A stretch of 49,906 nucleotides of DNA from an uncultured Rikenellaceae bacterium (GTDB taxonomy: Bacteria > Bacteroidota > Bacteroidia > Bacteroidales > Rikenellaceae), in NCBI GenBank assembly GCA_944414825.1, contig CALYBN010000084.1, forward strand, positions 1 to 49,906, read 5' to 3'. The notes below the pieces were generated by a model, which worked only from the letters and a program-made list of their open reading frames with translations, was not told where the DNA came from and ran no database searches. Positions 24,970 through 33,218 of this stretch are shown here, in pieces. The position numbers were made by a program, and so were the translations under genes. The first letter of the stretch is position 1. Every line of letters starts with the position of its first letter.

Positions 24970-25551
24970 ATGACAATAGACGATTTTGTGGTAAGAGTTG
25001 CCACTGAAGGGGATACGCCCTTCGCAAAAGCAATCTGTGATGAGATGGCGGAATCCGCCAAGGCGCGCGGTACGGGTATCGCCAAACGGACTCCGGAATA
25101 CGTCAGCTCAAAAATGAGAGAAGGGAAAGCCGTCATCGCATTCCACAAGGACGGAACTTGGGCCGGTTTCAGCTACATCGAATCGTGGGGTCACGGCCAC
25201 TATGTGGCAAACTCCGGTCTGATCATCAACCCCAAGTTCCGGAAACTAGGGTTGGCCAAGGCTATCAAGACCAAGACCTTCTTTCTGTCGCTCAAAAAGT
25301 TCAAAGGCGCCAAACTGTTTGGCCTTACTACCGGTCTGGCCGTCATGAAAATCAACAACGAGATCGGATACCGTCCCGTGACCTATTCGGAACTGACCGA
25401 CGACGAGCAGTTCTGGCATGGCTGCGAAAGTTGTGTAAACTATCCGATTCTGCAAAGCAAGGAGCACAAGAATTGCCTCTGCACGGCCATGTTGTTCGAC
25501 CCGGCCGTAGATACGGTACGGGTTGCCAAACCGGACGACCCCAACCTGTAA
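24970..25551 (+). CDS. GNAT family acyltransferase, likely the N-acylglutamate synthase of arginine synthesis
   Basis: A 193-residue GNAT protein. The acyl-CoA region is GLIINPKFRKLGLAKAIK (about residues 83-100), with the R/Q-x-x-G-like motif A as FRKLGLA. The C-terminal part holds CESC followed by NCLC (about residues 155-175), a possible metal-binding knuckle not found in ordinary GNATs. It is first in the operon ahead of argG, argC, argD and argB, whose products need an N-acylated glutamate, yet no ArgA or ArgJ is present. Its likely role is the first, acylation step (inference). In Bacteroides the acyl group can be succinyl rather than acetyl, so the donor is uncertain. Confidence 0.75.
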   Translation: MTIDDFVVRVATEGDTPFAKAICDEMAESAKARGTGIAKRTPEYVSSKMREGKAVIAFHKDGTWAGFSYIESWGHGHYVANSGLIINPKFRKLGLAKAIKTKTFFLSLKKFKGAKLFGLTTGLAVMKINNEIGYRPVTYSELTDDEQFWHGCESCVNYPILQSKEHKNCLCTAMLFDPAVDTVRVAKPDDPNL

Positions 25552-25640
25552 TATACCGCCCGGTCCGGAGGGAAGGGGCGCCAGGGCGAACGCTACACTA
25601 GGAAAATACACGTTTTGTTAACACGCAATAATTGATTGAG

Positions 25641-26834
25641 ATGAAAAAAGTAGTTTTGGCATTCAGCGGCGGACTCGACACGTCGTACTGTGCGATCTAT
25701 CTGGCAAAGGAAATGGGACTCGAGGTGTATGCAGCCCTCGCGAACACCGGCGGCTTCTCGGCCGACGAACTGGCAGATATCCGACGACGAGCCCTGGCTC
25801 TGGGTGTAAAGAGTTTCGTGGCTCTGGACGTGGCTCATGACTACTACGAACACTCGATCAAATACATGATCTTCGGCAACGTACTCAAAAACGGTACCTA
25901 CCCCATCTCGGTCAGCTCCGAGCGTATCTCGCAGGCTACGGCCATCGCCAAATATGCCAAAGAGCTGGGGGCCGACTACCTGTGCCACGGTTCGACGGGC
26001 GCCGGGAATGACCAGGTGCGTTTCGACATGATTTTCAACATCATCGCGCCGGAAATCGAAGTCATCGCCCTGATCCGTGAAAAACGCCTCAGCCGCGAAG
26101 AGGAGATCGCCTACCTGCGGGAGCATGGCGTGGACTTCGACTTCAAGAAGGCGGAATATTCGATCAACCAGGGTATCTGGGGTACGTCGGTGGGCGGCAA
26201 AGAGACGCTGACATCCAGTGAAACGCTGCCCGAGAGTACCTATCCCTCGCAACTGTAAGAGCATACGCCGAAACGCATCACCCTTACCTTCGAAAAAGGC
26301 GAGTTGGTAGGCGTCGACGGCAAGAAATATGACGACCGCATCGAGGCCATCCAGGCCCTGCAGGCCATCGCAGCACCGTATGCCGTAGGCCGCGGCATGC
26401 ATGTGGGCGACACGATCATCGGCATCAAGGGCCGGGTAGGTTTCGAAGCTGCCGCCCCGATGATCATCATCAAGAGCCACCACATGCTGGAGAAACACGT
26501 ACTGACCAAATGGCAGCTCTTCTGGAAAGACCAGATCTCGGCCTTCTACGGCAACCACCTGCACGAAGGTCAGTACTACGATCCGGTGATGCGCGACATG
26601 GAGGCCATGCTCGAGAAGAGCCAGCGGATGGTCAGCGGCGAGGTCTACGTGGAACTGCACCCCTACCGCTTCATCGTGGTGGGCATCAGCAGCCCGCATG
26701 ACCTGATGAGCAGCAAGTTCGGCGCCTATGGCGAGACGATGAGCGACTGGACATCGGACGACGTGAAGGGCTTCGGCCGCATCTTCGGCAATCAGAACAA
26801 GATCTACTACAAGATCAACGGCGAGGACAAATAA
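25641..26834 (+). pseudogene. argG: Argininosuccinate synthase, interrupted by one in-frame stop codon
   Basis: ArgG joins citrulline and aspartate at the cost of ATP to give argininosuccinate. The N-terminal PP-loop is intact (LAFSGGLDTSY), and the downstream half keeps family features (GRGMHVGDTIIGIKGRVGFEAA, ALLKSHHMLEKHVLTKWQ-type region, LSSKFGAYGET). At 26256-26258 (codon 206) a TAA breaks the frame after PSQL; the same frame then continues through RITLTFEKGEL to the normal stop, with no other disruption. One base change (for example CAA to TAA) would explain it. The true start is the ATG at 25641. A sequencing error is the main alternative to real loss; the rest of the operon looks functional. 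Confidence 0.88.
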
Positions 26835-26883
26835 ACGCTGCACGGCACGCAACACTGCGGTGTGCAGTGAGAAGAGTTTGGGT

Positions 26884-26915
26884 TTGTAGCGATTATTCCC
26901 GGATAATCGCTACAA
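26884..26915. other. Strong intergenic hairpin between argG and argC
   Basis: A perfect 13-bp inverted repeat (26884-26896 with 26903-26915) around TCCCGG lies in the 155-bp argG-argC gap. Two further short hairpins flank it: CTGCAC/GTGCAG upstream and GCCC...CCGT/ACGGGC downstream. There is no T-run, so this is a candidate RNA processing, stability or attenuation element in the operon mRNA. Confidence 0.65.
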
Positions 26916-26989
26916 GCGTATAAAAAGCCCCCGTCTGGCACGGGCGCGCCGGCAGGAAGAAAACGATCAGAACAAAACAGAGACAAACG

Positions 26990-27967
26990 ATGATAAAAGT
27001 AGGTATCATTGGCGGTGCAGGATACACGGGCGGCGAGGCCATCCGCATTCTGCTGAACCATCCCGAGGCGGAACTGACCTTCGTCCACAGCAACAGCAAT
27101 GCCGGCAATCTTTTGAGCGACGTCCACACTGACCTGCTGGGCGACACCTCGATGCGCTTCACGGGTGAACTGCGCGACGACGTGGATGTACTGTTCCTGT
27201 GCGTAGGGCATGGCGATGCCCGCAAATTTCTGGAGACAAACACGTTCCCGGACCGGGTGCGGATTATCGACCTGAGCCAGGATTTCCGGTTGGCAGCCGG
27301 TTCGGAGATCGCAAACCGTAAGTTCATCTACGGTCTTCCGGAGATGAACCTGGCAAAGATTCAGTCGGCACACAACATCGCCAACCCGGGATGCTTCGCC
27401 ACCTGTCTTCAGTTGGCACTGCTGCCGCTGGCGACTGCCGGGCTGCTCAAGAATGACGTTCACATCAGTGCCGCCACCGGATCGACCGGAGCCGGGCAGA
27501 AACTGGCCACTACGTCGCATTTCAGCTGGCGGGCCAACAACTTCTCGTCGTACAAGGCTTTCGAACACCAGCATCTGCGCGAGATCGGCGAGAGTATCCG
27601 CAGCCTGATGCCGTCGTTCTCAGCCGAAATTGACTTCATTCCCTATCGCGGCGACTTCACGCGCGGCATCTTCGTATCGGTCTACACCGAGAGCGAACTG
27701 TCGGCAGAGCAGGCCACGGAGTTATACAAGGAGTATTACAAAGAAGCTGCGTTCACCTTCGTAAGTGACCGGGCCATCAACCTGAAGCAGGTGGTCAACA
27801 CCAACAAGTGTCTGCTCGCTCTGGAGAAACACGGCAATAAACTGTTGATCAGCAGCGCCATCGACAACCTGCTCAAAGGGGCAAGCGGCCAGGCCGTGCA
27901 GAACATGAACCTGATGTTCGGGCTGGACCAGCGGGCCGGTCTGCGGCTCAAGCCCTCGGCATTCTAA
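26990..27967 (+). CDS. argC: N-acetyl-gamma-glutamyl-phosphate reductase ArgC
   Basis: A 325-residue NADPH-dependent reductase that converts N-acylglutamyl-phosphate to the semialdehyde. The Rossmann motif is GIIGGAGYTGGEAIR (residues 4-18), and the catalytic Cys135 lies in NPGCFATCLQ. GSTGAGQKL and HQHLREI are family-typical. The start at MIKVGIIGG is unambiguous. It follows the hairpin-bearing gap after argG and is 36 bp before argD, so it is co-transcribed. Confidence 0.96.
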   Translation: MIKVGIIGGAGYTGGEAIRILLNHPEAELTFVHSNSNAGNLLSDVHTDLLGDTSMRFTGELRDDVDVLFLCVGHGDARKFLETNTFPDRVRIIDLSQDFRLAAGSEIANRKFIYGLPEMNLAKIQSAHNIANPGCFATCLQLALLPLATAGLLKNDVHISAATGSTGAGQKLATTSHFSWRANNFSSYKAFEHQHLREIGESIRSLMPSFSAEIDFIPYRGDFTRGIFVSVYTESELSAEQATELYKEYYKEAAFTFVSDRAINLKQVVNTNKCLLALEKHGNKLLISSAIDNLLKGASGQAVQNMNLMFGLDQRAGLRLKPSAF

Positions 27968-28003
27968 AGAATCAGAAAAACAACGAACAAAACAGGCAAC
28001 ATT

Positions 28004-29143
28004 ATGAAAATGTTTGATGTATATCCCTTGAATCCGGTCTCGATCGTGAAGGCCGAAGGGTCGTACGTCTGGGACGACAAGGGGACCAAATATCTGGATA
28101 TGTACGGCGGCCATGCCGTCATCTCGATCGGGCACACCAATCCGGTCTACGTCGAAAAGGTCACCAAACAGATCCGCGAAATCGGATTCTACTCCAACTC
28201 GGTGATCATCGAACAACAGAAAGAGTTGGCACAAAAGCTGGGTGAACTGTCCGGCAAACCCGACTACCAGCTCTTTCTGGTCAACTCCGGCGCTGAAGCT
28301 AACGAAAATGCCATGAAACTGGCCTCATTCCACACAGGGCGCAAGAAGATCGTCGCCTTCTGCGGCGCCTTCCACGGCCGTACGTCACTGGCCGTCGCCG
28401 CTACAGACAATCCGGCAATCGTGGCGCCGGTGAATGAGACGGATCACATCCTGTTCTCACCCTTCAACGACAGCGCAGCCCTCGAACAACTGTTCGCCGA
28501 ACAGGGAGACCAAATCGCCGCGGTCATCATCGAGGCCATCCAGGGCGTAGGGGGTATCCGTGTGGCAGAGGACGCTTTCCTGCGGAAAATCCGTTCGCTG
28601 TGCGACCGTTACGGAGCCGTCTGGATCGCCGACTGCGTACAGTGCGGCTGCGGCCGAAGCGGAAAGTACTATGCCGCCGACTGGGCAGGTGTCAACGCCG
28701 ACATCTACACCATGGCCAAGGGTATCGGCAACGGCTTCCCGATGGGGGCCCTCTCGATCACACCCGTGATCGCCGCCAAATACGGCATGCTGGGCACCAC
28801 GTTCGGGGGGAACCACCTGGCCTGCGCGGCCGCTATCGCCGTGGCAGATGTCATCCAGCACGACCATCTGATCGAAAATGCCCAAAAGATGGGCGACTAC
28901 CTGATGGAACAACTCAAGACGTTGCCGGGGATCAAGGAGGTGCGCGGACGCGGCCTGATGATCGGCATCGAGCTGCCGGTAGAGACGGCTGAATTGCGCA
29001 AAAAGTTGCTGTTCAACGAACATATCTTCGTGGGGTCGTCGGGCAAGTTCGTCATCCGCCTGCTGCCAGCACTGACGATCACGAAGGAACATACCGATCA
29101 GTTCCTGACAGCCTTCCGAAAATTATTAACAAAAGAGTGTTAA
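28004..29143 (+). CDS. argD: Acetylornithine (or succinylornithine) aminotransferase ArgD
   Basis: A 379-residue class III PLP aminotransferase that aminates N-acylglutamate semialdehyde using glutamate. The PLP lysine is Lys239 in AKGIGNGFPMG, with the upstream FLVNSGAEANENAMKLA substrate/PLP motif and the TFGGNHLACAAA region. Acyl specificity (acetyl or succinyl) cannot be read from the sequence. The start at MKMFDVYPLNPV matches family N-termini. Confidence 0.94.
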   Translation: MKMFDVYPLNPVSIVKAEGSYVWDDKGTKYLDMYGGHAVISIGHTNPVYVEKVTKQIREIGFYSNSVIIEQQKELAQKLGELSGKPDYQLFLVNSGAEANENAMKLASFHTGRKKIVAFCGAFHGRTSLAVAATDNPAIVAPVNETDHILFSPFNDSAALEQLFAEQGDQIAAVIIEAIQGVGGIRVAEDAFLRKIRSLCDRYGAVWIADCVQCGCGRSGKYYAADWAGVNADIYTMAKGIGNGFPMGALSITPVIAAKYGMLGTTFGGNHLACAAAIAVADVIQHDHLIENAQKMGDYLMEQLKTLPGIKEVRGRGLMIGIELPVETAELRKKLLFNEHIFVGSSGKFVIRLLPALTITKEHTDQFLTAFRKLLTKEC

Positions 29144-29156
29144 TAAAAACGAACGT

Positions 29157-29263
29157 TGTGGATAAATAGCCTTCCCAGCGTGGAGAAGTTGTTCACAACC
29201 CAGTTAGTATCTTGTTAGGATCATGTTGAAAGTAATCAAAATAGGCGGCAACATTGTGGATAA
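29157..29263. other. Pair of DnaA-box-like 9-mers around the argB start
   Basis: TGTGGATAA, the complement of the DnaA box TTATCCACA, occurs perfectly at 29157-29165 in the argD-argB gap and again at 29255-29263 inside argB, in the same orientation 98 bp apart. The gap is also AT-rich at its left end. A real role is uncertain; the second copy encodes part of the kinase. Confidence 0.35.
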
Positions 29264-30002
29264 ACCCGAGAAGCTCGATCGGTTTCTGACCGATTTTGCC
29301 CGGCTGGAAGGACCCAAGATCCTCATCCACGGCGGCGGCAAGGTGGCCACGGCTATCAGCCGCGCTCTGGGCATCGAAACCCGCATGATTGAAGGTCGAC
29401 GCGTGACGGATGCCGAAACCCTGAAGGTGGTCACGATGGTCTACGCCGGACTGGTGAACAAAACTATCGTCAGCAAACTCAATGCCGCAGGGTGTCCGGC
29501 CGTGGGACTGAGCGGTGCCGACGGCATGTTCATCCGCTCCGACCGCCGCTCTCCGGTACCGGTCGACTACGGTTTCGTAGGCGATCCGCGGCAGGTAAAC
29601 ACGGCTTTGGCTACATCGTTGCTGGAAATGGGTTACACGGTCGTTGCAGCCCCCATTACTTGTGACGAGACCGGCTCGTTGCTCAATACCAATGCCGACA
29701 CGGTGGCCCAGGCAATCGCCGTCGGCATGGCCCAGGCCGCAACCACAGAGGAGGTGGAACTGGTCTACTGCTTCGAAAAACGCGGCGTATTAAGCAATGT
29801 GGAGGACGAGAATTCGGTCATCCCCACAATTGACCGTACTTCCTTCGCCCAATTGCGAGCCGAAGGAGTGGTGGCAGACGGCATGCTCCCAAAACTGGAG
29901 AATGCCTTCAAGGCCATCGACAGCGGCGTGAGCCGTGTGGTGATATGCAGTGCCGAGCAGATCGCCTGCGAAGGTTACGGCGGAACAACCGTCAAGGCCT
30001 AA
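29223..30002 (+). CDS. argB: Acetylglutamate kinase ArgB
   Basis: A 259-residue amino-acid kinase that phosphorylates N-acylglutamate at the gamma-carboxyl. Motifs: VIKIGGNIVD at the N-terminus, ILIHGGGKVATAIS for substrate and ATP, and NTNADTVAQAIA for Mg-ATP. The C-terminal arginine-sensing extension of feedback-inhibited kinases seems absent given the short N-terminus. It follows argD after 79 bp and is the last arginine gene here; argF and argH are elsewhere. Confidence 0.93.
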   Translation: MLKVIKIGGNIVDKPEKLDRFLTDFARLEGPKILIHGGGKVATAISRALGIETRMIEGRRVTDAETLKVVTMVYAGLVNKTIVSKLNAAGCPAVGLSGADGMFIRSDRRSPVPVDYGFVGDPRQVNTALATSLLEMGYTVVAAPITCDETGSLLNTNADTVAQAIAVGMAQAATTEEVELVYCFEKRGVLSNVEDENSVIPTIDRTSFAQLRAEGVVADGMLPKLENAFKAIDSGVSRVVICSAEQIACEGYGGTTVKA

Positions 30003-30084
30003 ACGGCTGCCAAGAAGTGAAACCATTCGGCCAACCTCAGAGGCAGCATTCGATCATTCAACTAGAGACGTTAGCGAATAACAC

Positions 30085-30828
30085 ATGATAAACGGGAAAA
30101 AGATCATCGTCGTCATGCCCGCCTACAATGCGGAAAAGACACTGGAACAGACCTATCGGGAGATTCCGTTCGACATTGTGGACGAGGTAATCCTCACGGA
30201 CGACTGCAGCCGAGACCATACCATCGCCGAGGCCCGGCGGCTGGGAATCGGGCATATCCTGATCCATGAACACAACACCGGCTACGGCGGCAATCAGAAG
30301 AGTTGCTACGACCGCGCATTGGAGTTGGGTGCCGATATCGTCGTGATGCTCCATCCGGACTATCAGTACACCCCGCGGCTGATCCATTCGATGTGTTACA
30401 TGATCGCCAACGGGCTCTATCCCGTGGTGCTCGCCTCGCGCATCCTGGGCAAAGGCGCCCTCAAGGGCGGAATGCCGCTGGTGAAGTACATCTCAAACCG
30501 CGGTCTGACGCTGATCCAGAACCTGCTGCTCAACCAGAAACTGAGCGAGTACCACACCGGATTCCGCGCCTTCTCGGCCGAAGTGTTGCGCAGCATCGAT
30601 TATCGGGAAAATTCAGACGACTTCGTATTCGACAACCAGATGCTGGCCCAGATCTTCTGGGCAGGCTACGAGATCGGAGAGATGACCTGTCCGACCAAAT
30701 ATTTCGACGACGCCTCGTCGATCAACCTGCGTCGCAGTACGATCTATGCACTGGGTGTACTGAAGGTATCGTTCACATACCGCCTCTGCAAGTGGGGCCT
30801 CATGAAATCACGGCTATGGAAAAACTGA
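30085..30828 (+). CDS. Family 2 glycosyltransferase (GtrB/DPM-like polyprenyl-phosphate sugar transferase)
   Basis: A 247-residue GT2 enzyme. The N-terminus is IIVVMPAYNAEKTL, with nucleotide-binding DDCSRD and a GYGGNQ substrate stretch, and a metal-site region HPDYQYTP. It lacks the two C-terminal helices of bacterial GtrB, so it is closer to soluble DPM1-type enzymes that put a sugar on polyprenyl phosphate. Its stop overlaps the start of the following GT-C gene by 13 bp, and gtrA follows. Together these suggest a lipid-linked sugar route to the cell surface (inference). The start is ATG at 30085. Confidence 0.85.
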   Translation: MINGKKIIVVMPAYNAEKTLEQTYREIPFDIVDEVILTDDCSRDHTIAEARRLGIGHILIHEHNTGYGGNQKSCYDRALELGADIVVMLHPDYQYTPRLIHSMCYMIANGLYPVVLASRILGKGALKGGMPLVKYISNRGLTLIQNLLLNQKLSEYHTGFRAFSAEVLRSIDYRENSDDFVFDNQMLAQIFWAGYEIGEMTCPTKYFDDASSINLRRSTIYALGVLKVSFTYRLCKWGLMKSRLWKN

Positions 30829-32528
30829 CAACCTCACGCAGCTGGGTGATGCCGGCCATCATCGCCCTGGTATTCGCCATCGCATACGGCGCAACATTTG
30901 ACCCGAAGCTGAACATCGGCGGAGACAATGCGGCCTATATCCATCTGGCACGCAATATGGCCGACGGGCTGGGATACTCGCAGATCACGGCCGAGGGCAA
31001 TTATATGCCAGCCAGCCACTTCCCGCCGGGATATTCGTTCATCCTGTCGGTTTTCATGATGATCGGCATCGACTCGCTGCTCTTTTTCAAGATTCTGAAC
31101 GGCATGTTCCTGTTGGGAGCACTGCTGCTGCTCTTCATGATGGTCCGCCGGCTCACGGACAATGCGGCCGTCGCCCTGTCGGCCATCCTGCTGAGTGTGC
31201 TATCACCCCAAATACTGGGATTTGCGTCGATCGTCATGTCGGAGATGAGCTACCTGTTCTTCACGGTGGCGGGCTTCTACTGTCTGTATCGCTACGCGGA
31301 GAGCGGCGACACGAAGCGGTTCTGGCGTCGCCCCTGCTTTTGGCTGGCCATCGTATCGCTCACGGTGTGCTACTACATCCGCACGATCGGTATGTCAGCC
31401 CTATTCGCGATGCTGGTGTTCTTCGCCTTCCGGCGCGAGTGGAAGCAGTTGGGAGCGGCAATCGGAGGTGTGGTGCTGTTGTTGCTGCCATGGTCGCTGC
31501 GCAATGCAGCAAACGGCATCGAATCGCGCTACTTCGGGACCATCATGACGGTCAATCCGTGGCGGCCGGAGGAGGGGACCATCTCGTCGGTGGGCGAGAT
31601 GATCGAAAAGATGGTAACAAATTTCGACGACTGCGTCATCAAAGGTTTCAAGGAGTTGTTATTCCCTTTCGTGAAGATCAATCCGGAGCACGGGTCGAGT
31701 TTCCTGGCCGTGATCGGAGGGTTGCTGATCCTGGCCCTGGTTCTCTATGGCGCCTGGAACCTGGGGCGTCTGCGTTGGCTGATGGTCGCCTATCTGGTGG
31801 GTAACATCGGACTGTTCATGCTGTGGCATGGCGGAAACGGCAGTCGCTATGTGGTACCGCTGACACCGATTCTGTTCGTCTGCTTCTACACAGGAGTCTA
31901 TGCGCTGTTGCGGCGCTATCTGTTGCCGAAAGCCCCCCGCACGATGGCCCGGCTCCCCTATGCCTTCCTGCTCATGGCTCTGCCGATGCTCAGCCCGATG
32001 CAGGTTCAAGCCCAAACCGCCAAGATGCCCACACCACCCGCCTATGAGAATTTCTACGCCATTGCCCGCGAGATGAACAAGCAGGCTCCACGCCATACGG
32101 TGGTCTGCGCCCGCAAAACGGAACTGTTCATGTACTACGCCCCGCAACTCATCGCCGTCAACTACAAATACACGCTCGACCCGGACGATCTGCTGCGCGA
32201 CCTGATCGCCAAGAAGGTGGAGTATGTCGTCCTTGAACAGTTGGGATACAGCTCCACGCCGCGCTACCTTCTCCCCGCCATCGAGCAGAACCCAGAGTTG
32301 TTCCCCGTGATATGGCATCTGCAGGAACCGGACACCTACCTGCTGAAGTTCGAACGCGACAAGGCCCTCCGCAAGTTGGCAGCCAAGGAGGCTGGCACCG
32401 TAAAAGAGGGTCCCGAGACAGGTACGACACCCTCTCAGAGTGCTCCCTCCAAGGGTGCTTTGCAGGAAGCCCAAGCAAACCCCAAAGATGCTTCCGGGGA
32501 AAGCCAAGTGGCTTCCGGCAATCGTTAG
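30816..32528 (+). CDS. GT-C type membrane glycosyltransferase
   Basis: A 570-residue polytopic protein with about ten or eleven helices. The first periplasmic loop holds the GGDNAAYIHLARNMADGLGYS acceptor/donor region with an acidic pair typical of ArnT/PMT-like GT-C enzymes, which take sugar from a polyprenyl carrier outside the membrane. A soluble C-terminal region (from about residue 390) ends in a low-complexity tail of about 50 residues rich in Ala, Ser, Lys and Gly, unlike the rest. The ATG at 30816 is chosen because upstream frame is inside the GT2 gene. It is translationally coupled to that gene. Confidence 0.82.
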   Translation: MEKLTTSRSWVMPAIIALVFAIAYGATFDPKLNIGGDNAAYIHLARNMADGLGYSQITAEGNYMPASHFPPGYSFILSVFMMIGIDSLLFFKILNGMFLLGALLLLFMMVRRLTDNAAVALSAILLSVLSPQILGFASIVMSEMSYLFFTVAGFYCLYRYAESGDTKRFWRRPCFWLAIVSLTVCYYIRTIGMSALFAMLVFFAFRREWKQLGAAIGGVVLLLLPWSLRNAANGIESRYFGTIMTVNPWRPEEGTISSVGEMIEKMVTNFDDCVIKGFKELLFPFVKINPEHGSSFLAVIGGLLILALVLYGAWNLGRLRWLMVAYLVGNIGLFMLWHGGNGSRYVVPLTPILFVCFYTGVYALLRRYLLPKAPRTMARLPYAFLLMALPMLSPMQVQAQTAKMPTPPAYENFYAIAREMNKQAPRHTVVCARKTELFMYYAPQLIAVNYKYTLDPDDLLRDLIAKKVEYVVLEQLGYSSTPRYLLPAIEQNPELFPVIWHLQEPDTYLLKFERDKALRKLAAKEAGTVKEGPETGTTPSQSAPSKGALQEAQANPKDASGESQVASGNR

Positions 32529-32581
32529 CCGCAACCCACACACGCCTTAACCCGATCGTATAACTAACGCGCGCATCGCCC

Positions 32582-33022
32582 ATGAACCTCCGGACACTGT
32601 TGCTCGGCCGTACAGGACGCCTCCCGATCCAGCTGTTCCGCTATCTGGTGGCAGGTGGTACGGCTTTTGTCATCGACTTCGCGCTGTTGTGGTACTGTAC
32701 CGAAAGGCTCGGTTTCGATTATCTCGTGTCGACCGTGATCGGATACACCGTGGGACTGTTGGTGAGCTATCTGATGAGCGTACTGTGGGTGTTCGACCAG
32801 CGCCGGACCCGCAACGTGCTGTATGAACTGGGCGGCTTCACCCTGATCGGCGTGGTAGGCATCGGACTGACCTCGCTGCTGATGTGGGTACAGACCGACA
32901 AACTGGGACTCTATTACCTGCTCTCGAAAATCATCACGACGATCCTCGTTTTTTTCTGGAACTTCGCCGCCAAAAAGATTATCCTCTTCACCAATAAGAA
33001 ATCCTCCCAGAATCGACAGTAG
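32582..33022 (+). CDS. gtrA: GtrA family membrane protein
   Basis: A 146-residue protein with four predicted helices, matching the GtrA/DPMS_TMD family: FRYLVAGGTAFVIDFALLWY at the start and FWNFAAKKIILF at the end. GtrA proteins are thought to flip polyprenyl-phosphate sugars, or to anchor the transferase in eukaryotes. It is 53 bp after the GT-C gene and completes the GT2/GT-C/GtrA trio. Start ATG 32582. Confidence 0.88.
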   Translation: MNLRTLLLGRTGRLPIQLFRYLVAGGTAFVIDFALLWYCTERLGFDYLVSTVIGYTVGLLVSYLMSVLWVFDQRRTRNVLYELGGFTLIGVVGIGLTSLLMWVQTDKLGLYYLLSKIITTILVFFWNFAAKKIILFTNKKSSQNRQ

Positions 33023-33218
33023 AGACCCCCGATTCTGACGGGCTTGCCCAGTCTACCGACACTTAAAACACTCCTCTATTGATAGCAGGAGTACACGACT
33101 TCATCTCACGACCGGAACGCCCCGATCGGATCCTTATCCATTTCTGCACGATACTTCCCCATGCCCTGACCTGTATAACATGGGCGATATTGCCCCAATC
33201 CAATAAAATTATTTCAAT

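Noticed and set aside
26240-26310. Frameshift as the cause of the argG interruption
   Set aside because: Frame is identical before and after the stop; only one codon is a nonsense, so it is a point change and not an indel.
29144-29263. Chromosomal origin of replication
   Set aside because: Two DnaA-like boxes alone; no dnaA, dnaN, gidA/mnmG or extended AT-rich unwinding element nearby, and one box is inside argB.
33023-33218. tRNA or small RNA gene before the recombinase
   Set aside because: Only short hairpins are visible; no cloverleaf or conserved RNA motif could be drawn.
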